Assembly: GCF_900607225.1 (NCBI RefSeq)
Contig: NZ_LR027842.1
Span: forward strand, 903,802 to 967,801
DNA length: 64,000 nt
Source: [Pseudopropionibacterium] massiliense
Lineage (GTDB): Bacteria; Actinomycetota; Actinomycetes; Propionibacteriales; Propionibacteriaceae
Reading direction: 5' to 3'
The notes beneath the pieces were generated by a model, which saw only the letters and a list, made by a program, of their open reading frames with translations, did not search any database and was not told the DNA's origin. The translations under genes and the position numbers were made by a program. Numbering within the stretch: the stretch's first letter is position 1; every line of letters begins with the position of its first letter. This document shows positions 8,598 to 15,684 of the stretch, piece after piece.

Positions 8598-9215
8598 CTA
8601 CGCCGTCACGCCGGCTTTTTCGAACTGCCTGCGCAGCAGACGCATGCCCACCAGCCCGCTCACGATGGCGCAGGCGACGGTGGCGAGGATCATTGCAGGA
8701 AGCATCCACCCCGTGGCCGTGGACGTCATCGTGTCCACGTAGGTGTGTTCCGTGCCGTTTCCCATCAGGTATGACGTGTAGCCGCCCGGATCGACCCAGA
8801 GCATGAGGTAGGACCCCATGGGCGACAGCGAGTACAGGATGAACGCCGCGAGGTTCAGGGCTTTGTTCGTGAAGCCCCCGGCGCCGGCGAGCAGGTCTGC
8901 GACGACACCGAGCACGACGCAGGCCACCGCCCACACCCAGTACATGCCCGTGACGAACAGGAACGCCCCCTCGACGACGCCGAGAACGATGAGGGGACCA
9001 TGCTTGGGAACCTTTGCAATGAGCAGCAGGTAGACCGGTCCCGTGAGCAACGCCGCGCCGGCCGGCATCCAGAACGTGAGCACGGGGTTCGGGGCGAAGA
9101 ACAGTCCTCCCACCATCATGAAAACCACGTAGAGCGCGGTGAACACTCCGATGGTGACCAGGTCGCGGGCGGTGAGCCCCCTCGTGTGTGCATCAGTGAC
9201 GGAGGATTGCATCAT
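8598..9215 (-). CDS. MptD-family ECF transporter S component
   Basis: A six-helix substrate-binding S component of about 205 aa. The sequence after 'LTARDLVTIGVFTALYVVFM' with 'FTGMYWVWAVACVVLGVVADLLAG'-like pattern fits the MptD/Trep_Strep group (TIGR02185), whose ligand is unknown to me. The start chosen is the ATG at 9215 (or 9212), because AAAGGAC lies directly upstream. The ATG at 9242 would put that ribosome site inside the gene. It is first in the operon S component-EcfT-ATPase and diverges from an AraC-type regulator that may sense the imported compound. Confidence 0.85.
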   Translation of the reverse strand: MMQSSVTDAHTRGLTARDLVTIGVFTALYVVFMMVGGLFFAPNPVLTFWMPAGAALLTGPVYLLLIAKVPKHGPLIVLGVVEGAFLFVTGMYWVWAVACVVLGVVADLLAGAGGFTNKALNLAAFILYSLSPMGSYLMLWVDPGGYTSYLMGNGTEHTYVDTMTSTATGWMLPAMILATVACAIVSGLVGMRLLRRQFEKAGVTA

Positions 9216-9359
9216 CCGTCCTTTCGTATCAGGTGAGGACATGCTAAGTTCTCACCCGTCAGTATATGAAAGTGCGCGGATTCGCCGAGTTTTCCCGGGA
9301 TATTCCGTCCCATCCGCACAGATTCGTGTCCCATCGTCACATGATGAAAGGACGGGAGA

Positions 9360-10319
9360 ATGAAGAAATCGTTTCAGGAATCCATCCTGGGGGGCTCGTC
9401 GTTCGTGAGGGCAGAATCCCCCCGCGGGTTCGGTCCGCTCTGGGTCTCGTACAGGTCCCGGGGCGAGAAACTGGATGGATGGTTTCACTTCCTGTCCCCC
9501 GGGGAGGCCCTGTGGTCCATCAGCATTCACGATTTCGTCATGGCGGGCGATTACGTCATGGAATCGGAGCCGCCGAGCTATCTGACCGTCACATGGTTCA
9601 AGTCCGTCTCGGGGGAGGAGTTCAACCCCTACCGCAAACTCAGAACTGGCTCCATCTGGGGGCAGAGCATCGGCGGTGGCCCTTGGCGAGGTGTCGTCCA
9701 TGACACCGTCCCCGTTCAGAGCGTCTCCATCGAGATGGCGCCCGAGTTCGCTGAGAAATATCTCGCGAGGGAGTTCAACGGAGAGTTCCACAGCGTCGAA
9801 CAGGCCTTCGTCGCGCTGGGTGGTGGCGACGAGTTTCCCGAGATGAGGGCGCTGCTGTCCAGGCTCTGGCCGCAACCGGGCGACGCGTACCACAATGAGC
9901 TCCACTACGAGGGAAAGGTGCTCGAGGCGATGGGGCTCATCGTCGAGCGGTCCAGGAGAGTCCGGATCCGGGAGGCCAAACCCCTCAACCCCACCGATCG
10001 CGAGCGCATCCACGACGTGGTGCGCTACATAGACGATCACTGCTCCGCGGATCTGCGCATCTCGGACCTGGCCTCGATCGCCTGCATGAGTCCCACGAAG
10101 TTCAAGGAAACCTTCAAGAGGGCGAACGGGAAAACACTCACCCAGTACGTCCAGGAGCGGCGCATGAGCCGGGCCGAACTGCTGCTGCGCCAACCCGGCC
10201 TCACCATCGAGCAGGTGGGGCGGGCCGTGGGATACAGCTGCGCCAGCCGGTTCTCGGCGCTGTTCAAACGCGAGACCGGAATGCTTCCCAGCGAATTCCG
10301 CAGGACGCTGGGACCGTAG
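9360..10319 (+). CDS. AraC-family transcriptional regulator
   Basis: A 319-aa regulator with a variable N-terminal ligand-binding part and a C-terminal double helix-turn-helix (about residues 220-317): 'LRISDLASIACMSPTKFKETFK', then 'LTIEQVGRAVGYSCASRFSALFKRE', the standard AraC consensus. The ATG at 9360 follows AAAGGACGGGAGA. It is divergent from the ECF importer with a 144-bp shared upstream region, so it is probably the local regulator of that importer. The ligand is not predictable. The aromatic N-terminal domain does not look like an AraC cupin that I recognise. Confidence 0.9.
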   Translation: MKKSFQESILGGSSFVRAESPRGFGPLWVSYRSRGEKLDGWFHFLSPGEALWSISIHDFVMAGDYVMESEPPSYLTVTWFKSVSGEEFNPYRKLRTGSIWGQSIGGGPWRGVVHDTVPVQSVSIEMAPEFAEKYLAREFNGEFHSVEQAFVALGGGDEFPEMRALLSRLWPQPGDAYHNELHYEGKVLEAMGLIVERSRRVRIREAKPLNPTDRERIHDVVRYIDDHCSADLRISDLASIACMSPTKFKETFKRANGKTLTQYVQERRMSRAELLLRQPGLTIEQVGRAVGYSCASRFSALFKRETGMLPSEFRRTLGP

Positions 10320-10459
10320 TCGCACTCGACCTGCGCATCATGACGCCGTCCGGGCGGGATAGGCGCTCGGCGGAACGCCTCGGGTACGCTCCGTCGGAAC
10401 ACACCACCCCGCCCGTATCACGGGCACAGCAGGCCGATGGGATGCGCGGGACCGGAGGA

Positions 10460-10705
10460 TCAGCGGTGCCGTTCCCGGCGCCACCGGTTGACCTCCCGCA
10501 ACCCGTCCTCGGCCAGGGAGCCACCCGTGGGGCGGGGCATGATGGCCCAGAGCACGAAATAGATCAGGAGCCCGGAGCCGGCGCACACCATGAGCAGTGC
10601 GAGCACCAGGCGCACGGTCCGGGAGTCGTATCCGGTCGCCTCGGCGATGCCTCCGGCGACGCCCGCGATCCACTTGTCGGAGTCGGAACGAACGAGTTTC
10701 ATCAT
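10460..10705 (-). CDS. Small PspC-domain membrane protein
   Basis: About 81 aa: 'KLVRSDSDKWIAGVAGGIAE' is the classic PspC start, followed by one hydrophobic helix (VLALLMVCAGSGLLIYFVLW) and a basic tail. The start is taken as ATG 10705 or 10702, since GAAAGGAAGAA lies immediately before. The longer frame to 10843 only runs antisense/through the next gene. Overlap with the 69-aa gene upstream is ATGA-type. PspC proteins act at the inner face of the membrane in envelope stress. This one is the last gene of a three-gene operon divergent from a PspC-kinase. Confidence 0.85.
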   Translation of the reverse strand: MMKLVRSDSDKWIAGVAGGIAEATGYDSRTVRLVLALLMVCAGSGLLIYFVLWAIMPRPTGGSLAEDGLREVNRWRRERHR

Positions 10706-10911
10706 TTCTTCCTTTCGTTGGTTTTCCTGTTTCCGGGTGAACGTCCGAGGATGATCATCAACCCCAGCGAGCCCGCCACCAGCAGCACACCCGCGAACAA
10801 CATCCTCATGGGGATGACGAACCCCTGTCCGAGGGCGGCCCACGCTGAGATCGCCGCGAAACCGATGACGATCACACCCGTGACCATGGTCGGAACATCC
10901 AGCCGTTTCAT
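10702..10911 (-). CDS. Small two-helix membrane protein in the PspC operon
   Basis: A 69-aa protein with two hydrophobic segments (VTGVIVIGFAAISAWAALG and MLFAGVLLVAGSLGLMIILG) and a basic C-terminus ending NERKK. It has stop/start overlaps with both neighbours, so it is translated as part of the operon. No family is recognised. Position between two PspC proteins implies a membrane-stress role, by context only. Confidence 0.75.
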   Translation of the reverse strand: MKRLDVPTMVTGVIVIGFAAISAWAALGQGFVIPMRMLFAGVLLVAGSLGLMIILGRSPGNRKTNERKK

Positions 10912-11990
10912 GAGGGGTACTCCACTTTCACGCTGGACAAATACCCGTCTATGAGCAACCGGATTCCCCGGGTCGCGGGATCATGATCCCGAGGATCGGT
11001 GCCCCCGGGCCAGGACACGTCAATCGCCCAGGCCCTCACGTAGCGGCGGGCCGGCGGGCCCGGCAGCATGATGCGAACCTCGCTCATGACGGTCCGCACG
11101 TGAACGAACGTGGAGCTGTCCGCGGGCAGGTGCCGGAGATCCACCACTCCTTCATTGGTCATCGTGAACTGATAGCTGAGGCGCTCCTGGCCGGAGCTGA
11201 CCTCGACGGGGTTCGTGGCCCTCTCCACCTCGCTGGTGGCAAGGGCCGCGGTGGTGCCGGCGAACATGACCGCGAGCAGCAGCAACACCACGGGGAGGCG
11301 ACGGTTGCGCACCAGCAGTCCCCAGCCGAGGATCATGACCCCGACGGCACCGAGGACGATGGAGAGACTCAGGAGGGGGTTGCTCAGCAGACCAAGTACG
11401 ACGACACCGGTGGCCGCGAGATAGCCGATGAACAACACCAGCCCCGTGCCGAGCCAGGAGCATCGCACGCGTTCGACTGGCTGGGGTTCGGGCGTCTCGG
11501 GGGCGTAGAGATCCACCACGGGAAGCTGGGGGTCGGTCCCGGCGGCGGGTTGCTCCCGGCTGACGGTGGGGGAGACCGGCCGCCTGCGGGGCTCCCGCCA
11601 GCGGCTGTACAGCACCAGGGCGAACAACGGCAGCAACAACACGGAGGACAGCGAGGACAACATCTGGGAGACCGCCGCCACCACCAAGGTGGAGCTCAGG
11701 ACGATGACGGTCCACTGGGTCCGCAGGCTCCAGCTGGTGAACACGGGAAGCAACCGGTGGATGAGGGCCTGGCGTCCGGCGCGCGGGGTCAGCAGGATTC
11801 CCCAGCCGTATGCGATCACCCCCACCCCGCTCAGCGCGGAGGTCAGGATGAAGAGGACGCGTATCAGCAGCGGGTCGATCCCGAAACGAGAGCCGATGGC
11901 CCGGCAGAACCCGGGAGTGAAACCGTTGGACGGGCGGTCCAGATGGGCCAGCCGCGGGTGCAGCGCCCCCAGGTCCACCAGCTCGTTCAT
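10908..11990 (-). CDS. PspC-domain membrane protein with LiaF-like C-terminus
   Basis: A 360-aa protein. Residues about 25-75 form a PspC domain ('GFCRAIGSRFGIDPLLIRVLFILTSALSGVGVIAYG'). Several hydrophobic helices follow, with a proline-rich linker near 140-175, and then an extracytoplasmic part with 'TFVHVRTVMSEVRIMLPG', resembling the repetitive beta domain of LiaF-type proteins that restrain LiaS-like kinases. It is first gene of its operon and divergent from the PspC-kinase/LuxR pair. A negative regulator of that kinase is a reasonable inference, not shown by sequence. Confidence 0.85.
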   Translation of the reverse strand: MNELVDLGALHPRLAHLDRPSNGFTPGFCRAIGSRFGIDPLLIRVLFILTSALSGVGVIAYGWGILLTPRAGRQALIHRLLPVFTSWSLRTQWTVIVLSSTLVVAAVSQMLSSLSSVLLLPLFALVLYSRWREPRRRPVSPTVSREQPAAGTDPQLPVVDLYAPETPEPQPVERVRCSWLGTGLVLFIGYLAATGVVVLGLLSNPLLSLSIVLGAVGVMILGWGLLVRNRRLPVVLLLLAVMFAGTTAALATSEVERATNPVEVSSGQERLSYQFTMTNEGVVDLRHLPADSSTFVHVRTVMSEVRIMLPGPPARRYVRAWAIDVSWPGGTDPRDHDPATRGIRLLIDGYLSSVKVEYPS

Positions 11991-12118
11991 GCTCTCCAGT
12001 CTGGCCCCTGAAACGGCGAGCGGCCATCAGGACTTCCCCTGAGGTTGTCCTTGAAGGGCCCTGAAACCCGGTTCACGGGGTGGCGTGACGATTCACGGCG
12101 TGTCAGTCTTTGAGGGTC

Positions 12119-13351
12119 ATGACTTCCGATCCGTCCACCACGAACGACCCCCCGCAGCTGCAACGCGACCTCTCGCAGAAGGCGATAGCCGGAGTGGCGA
12201 GCGGAATCGCCGCGCACCTGCGGTTGCCCGTTGTCTGGTTCCGGGCGGCCTTCGTGCTGCTGGCGTTCTTCAATGGTCTGGGGGTGTTCCTGTACGGGGT
12301 GTTGTGGGCCCTGGTGCCCGCGGGTGAACGCGAGGAGGCGCCCGGACTCGCGGGCGCGACCCGGGCCAGCATGCGGCCGCAGCGGATCGACGGGCGGATC
12401 GATGCGGGAATGCTGTTCTCCGCGGGGGCGTTGATAGCCGGGGTGCTGTGGGGGATGATCCCCGGCGACGACACCGATGCCGGCCGGGGGATGTCCCTGT
12501 TCTGGCCGCTACTGCTGGCGGGCGTCGGAGTGGTCCTGATCTGGTTCCAGGCCGACGGGGGCGGATTGAGGACACGTTCCCCGGGGAAGCGTGCCGGAAC
12601 GATCGCCAGCGTCGTGAGGCTCGTCGGCGGATTGATCCTGGTGGGTTCCGGGACCAGCTGGTTGCTCGCCTCCCAGTTCGGCTGGGACGGACTCCAGACG
12701 GTGGTCGCGGCGGCCGTCGCGCTTCTCGCGGGGGTGGCCGTCGTCATGGCGCCCTGGCTGCTTCGCATCTGGTCGCGGGTCAGGACCGCGGACCGGGAAC
12801 GGCTGCGTGCCGAGGCTCGGGCAGACATGGCCGCCCACCTGCACGACTCCGTCCTGCAGACCTTGGCCCTGATCCAGCGCCAGGCCGACGATCCCGTCCT
12901 GGTGGCCTCCCTGGCGCGCCGCCAGGAACGGGAGCTGCGAACCTGGCTCTATGGGGAGGAGACCCGGGCACAAACCCTCAAGGGCGCACTGGAGCAGATG
13001 CGGATCGATGTCGAGGAGCGGTTCCCGATAGCGGTCGAGGTGATCTGCGTGAGCGACATGGATCTTGACGAGGCATCCACGGCGTTGGTTCAGGCGGCGG
13101 GTGAGGCCGTCACGAACGCCGCCAAACACTCCGGCGCGCCCCGGGTCGACGTGTTCGCCGAGGTCGAACCCGAACGGGTCGAGGTGTTCGTCCGGGATCG
13201 TGGCTGCGGATTCGACGAGTCGACGATCCGTCCGGACCGCAGAGGCGTGAAAGAATCGATCATGGCGCGGATGGAGCGCCATGGAGGGACGGCCCGGATC
13301 CGAACGGCACCGGGCGAAGGTACAGAGGTCAGGTTGGAGCTGATTCGATGA
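12119..13351 (+). CDS. PspC-domain sensor histidine kinase
   Basis: A 410-aa kinase. The N-terminal PspC domain is 'QKAIAGVASGIAAHLRLPVVWFRAAF'. About five membrane segments follow. The NarL/LiaS-type dimerisation helix contains H242 in AAHLHDSVLQTL, and the HATPase_c domain has the N box 'EAVTNAAKHSG' and G box 'DRGCGFD'. The start is ATG 12119, preceded by GAGGGTC. A TTG at 12110 is in frame but less likely. The gene overlaps the response regulator by 4 bp. Fusion of PspC to the kinase suggests direct sensing of membrane state. Confidence 0.93.
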   Translation: MTSDPSTTNDPPQLQRDLSQKAIAGVASGIAAHLRLPVVWFRAAFVLLAFFNGLGVFLYGVLWALVPAGEREEAPGLAGATRASMRPQRIDGRIDAGMLFSAGALIAGVLWGMIPGDDTDAGRGMSLFWPLLLAGVGVVLIWFQADGGGLRTRSPGKRAGTIASVVRLVGGLILVGSGTSWLLASQFGWDGLQTVVAAAVALLAGVAVVMAPWLLRIWSRVRTADRERLRAEARADMAAHLHDSVLQTLALIQRQADDPVLVASLARRQERELRTWLYGEETRAQTLKGALEQMRIDVEERFPIAVEVICVSDMDLDEASTALVQAAGEAVTNAAKHSGAPRVDVFAEVEPERVEVFVRDRGCGFDESTIRPDRRGVKESIMARMERHGGTARIRTAPGEGTEVRLELIR

Positions 13352-14013
13352 GTCAGGAGCAGGGCAGAGCACTGGAAGAGCTGCGCGTGGTGCTCGTGGA
13401 CGATCACGCCATGTTTCGCGCCGGGGTGCGTCATGAGATCGGAAAACTGTGCCAGGTGGTGGGGGAGGGCCACGACGTGGCGTCGTCCGTGACCTCCATC
13501 CTCGAGACGAAACCCGATGTGGTGCTGCTCGACGTTCACCTGCCGGGTGGTGGCGGAGCAGAGGTGATCAAGCAGGTTGCCGCGAAGGCGCCCGACGTGA
13601 AATTTCTGGCGCTTTCGGTCTCCGACGCCGCTGAGGACGTGATCGGTGTGATCCGAGCGGGCGCGCGAGGGTATGTGACGAAATCCATCTCCTCGGAAGA
13701 GCTCGTCGAGGGTATCCAACGGGTGGCCTCCGGCGATGCGGTGTTCTCGCCGCGTCTGGCCGGTTTCGTACTGGACGCCTTCTCCGGCGCGGTCGACATC
13801 TCCAGCATCGATGAGGAACTGGACCGGCTCAGCTCCCGGGAACGCGAGGTGTTGAAACTGATCGCCCGCGGCTACTCCTACCGCGAAGTGGCCAGAGAGC
13901 TGTTCATTTCCATCAAGACCGTGGAAACCCACGTCTCCTCGGTGCTGCGGAAACTTCAGCTGAGCAACCGGCACCAACTCACCAAGTGGGCCACGGACCG
14001 GCACCTGGTGTGA
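13348..14013 (+). CDS. NarL/LuxR-family response regulator
   Basis: A 221-aa regulator. The receiver domain has the acidic pair D18/D19 and phospho-acceptor D62 in LLDVHLPGG. The C-terminal LuxR helix-turn-helix (about 150-215) reads 'LSSREREVLKLIARGYSYRE ... VETHVSSVLRKLQL'. It is translationally coupled to the PspC-kinase, so it is its cognate partner. The likely targets are this divergon and envelope genes. No operator could be identified by eye. Confidence 0.95.
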   Translation: MSQEQGRALEELRVVLVDDHAMFRAGVRHEIGKLCQVVGEGHDVASSVTSILETKPDVVLLDVHLPGGGGAEVIKQVAAKAPDVKFLALSVSDAAEDVIGVIRAGARGYVTKSISSEELVEGIQRVASGDAVFSPRLAGFVLDAFSGAVDISSIDEELDRLSSREREVLKLIARGYSYREVARELFISIKTVETHVSSVLRKLQLSNRHQLTKWATDRHLV

Positions 14014-14038
14014 ATCGGGGATCCGGGCCCCGCGGGAA

Positions 14039-14078
14039 GTGGCCCGTCGTCGCCCTGCCCGGGTGATCGACGGGCCAC
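14039..14078. terminator. Hairpin between convergent response-regulator and GlsB genes
   Basis: GTGGCCCGTCG (14039-14049) pairs perfectly with CGACGGGCCAC (14068-14078) across an 18-nt loop. No U-tract follows, as is common in high-GC actinobacteria. It could serve both convergent genes. Confidence 0.55.
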
Positions 14079-14090
14079 GGGGCCGGCGTA

Positions 14091-14351
14091 TCAGGCCTTG
14101 CGTTTCTTGAGCCAGCCCTGGACCGTCAGGATGATGACGGCACCGACCACGGAGAAGATCAGACCGCGGATGGAGAAGATGCCCTGGTAGGAGGAGTCGA
14201 AGACCAGCTGGCCGAGCCAGCCTGCCAGAACGGCGCCGAAAGCACCGAGCGCGGCGGTGGCGACCCAGCCTCCGCCTTCCTCCCCGGGCATGATCGCCTT
14301 CGCGATGCTTCCGCCGATCAAACCGATGATGATGTATCCAATGAGGGTCAT
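14091..14351 (-). CDS. GlsB/YeaQ/YmgE-family stress-response membrane protein
   Basis: An 86-aa protein with three hydrophobic segments rich in Gly, typical of transglycosylase-associated/GlsB proteins: 'IGYIIIGLIGGSIAKAIMPG', then 'GWVATAALGAFGAVLAGWLG' and a last helix ending in KKRKA. It sits beside the PspC kinase locus, which fits a general envelope-stress function. The molecular role of the family is unresolved. It is convergent with the response regulator. Confidence 0.9.
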   Translation of the reverse strand: MTLIGYIIIGLIGGSIAKAIMPGEEGGGWVATAALGAFGAVLAGWLGQLVFDSSYQGIFSIRGLIFSVVGAVIILTVQGWLKKRKA

Positions 14352-14421
14352 GCATCAAGCATGCCCTGTTGCAGAGCCACACGCCATCAGGTGAACCCCC
14401 GGTTCATCCCCGTGCGGTTGC

Positions 14422-15654
14422 TCAGAACAGGGGACGCCAGGGGCTGAGCAGGGATTCAGCGAACTTCTTCCACCAGGGCCGACGAAGCCAGGTCTCGGCG
14501 GTCAACTCCACCGTGTTGCCCTCATCCACGGAGAAGATGTGTTCCATGTGGGCGGCCACATCACGGTCGGTGATCTCGAGATTCGCCTCGTAGTTGCCCC
14601 ACAGGCTCAGACGATCCAGGTTCGCGGTTCCGATGGTGGACCATGTGCCGTCTATCACCGCGGTTTTCGAGTGCACCATCGCCCCCTGGTAGAGGAACAA
14701 CCGGATGCCGGAGTTCAGTAGATCGGTGTAGAAGCCGCGCGACAGCCAGTCCGCAACGGCGTGGTTGGAGCGGTCGGGCACGATGATCCGGACATCCACC
14801 CCACGTTTCACGGCGTCACGGAGCGCGGCCACCAGGTCGTCGTCGGGGATGAGGTAGGCGTGGGTCAGCCAGATGCGTTCGGTGGCGCGGTCGATGGCCT
14901 CGAGGTACATGTTGCGAATCGGGTAGACCTGAATCCGGGGCACGTTCCGATGCACCTTCAGCGGTGAGTCCCAGCGTCGCTGCTGATCGTTGGTGAGCAT
15001 GGGCAGTCCCTGTCTGCCGGCGTTCTGGTTCCAGAAGTCGACGAAGGCGTTCTCCAGTTCCGCGGCCCCGGGGCCGATCACGCGGGCGTGGGTGTCGCGC
15101 CACTGCTGCGCGTACAGCTTGCCGATGTTGTAGCCGCCTATGAAGCCCTTCTCGTGGTCGACGATCAGCAGTTTGCGGTGGTCGCGTCCCCAGGTTCGCG
15201 GTGACCAGGGTTTCGGGAAGGCCGGGTGCCGGAGCGCGAGCACTCCTTCTGGCATGGCGAAGAACCGGCGCGGCACCACGAGATTTGCGAAATCATCCCA
15301 GATGACGTTCACCTCGACCCCGCGGGCGGCCGCCCTGCCGAGTGCCTCCTTGAAGGCCTCCCCCACCTCGTCGGACTTCCAGATGTAGGTTTCGAAGTTC
15401 ACCACCTTCCGGGCGCCGTCGATGGCGGCGAGCATGTCCCGGTAGAGCTCCTCGCCGAAGGTGTAGACGGTGATCTCGTCCTGGCCGACGACCACCGGCT
15501 GGGCGGGGGAGTAGGGGAAGCGCCGCAGTTTCCGGTGCTTCTTCCGAAGCGACTCCCAGCCGGTGACTCCGATCATCAGAGCGATCTGTGTCAGCAACAG
15601 ACCGACGCTGATCCGGGGAATCGCGACACGGAGGAACCTCAGGACTCGCCTCAT
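14422..15654 (-). CDS. Cardiolipin synthase-like phospholipase D protein
   Basis: A 410-aa PLD-superfamily enzyme with a hydrophobic N-terminal anchor (ISVGLLLTQIALMIGVTG). The two catalytic HKD motifs are HRKLLIVDHEKGFIGGYN and HSKTAVIDGTWSTIGTAN, each followed by the usual Gly-x-x-Asn. It probably condenses phosphatidylglycerol species into cardiolipin at the inner membrane. The ATG at 15654 is chosen, because the open frame further upstream (to 16797) is antisense to pcrA. It is divergent from pcrA with only 30 bp between starts, and TAGGCT on the minus strand (15668-15663) is a possible -10. Confidence 0.88.
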   Translation of the reverse strand: MRRVLRFLRVAIPRISVGLLLTQIALMIGVTGWESLRKKHRKLRRFPYSPAQPVVVGQDEITVYTFGEELYRDMLAAIDGARKVVNFETYIWKSDEVGEAFKEALGRAAARGVEVNVIWDDFANLVVPRRFFAMPEGVLALRHPAFPKPWSPRTWGRDHRKLLIVDHEKGFIGGYNIGKLYAQQWRDTHARVIGPGAAELENAFVDFWNQNAGRQGLPMLTNDQQRRWDSPLKVHRNVPRIQVYPIRNMYLEAIDRATERIWLTHAYLIPDDDLVAALRDAVKRGVDVRIIVPDRSNHAVADWLSRGFYTDLLNSGIRLFLYQGAMVHSKTAVIDGTWSTIGTANLDRLSLWGNYEANLEITDRDVAAHMEHIFSVDEGNTVELTAETWLRRPWWKKFAESLLSPWRPLF

Positions 15655-15684
15655 GACGGCCAAGCCTATTACGGTGATGACACG

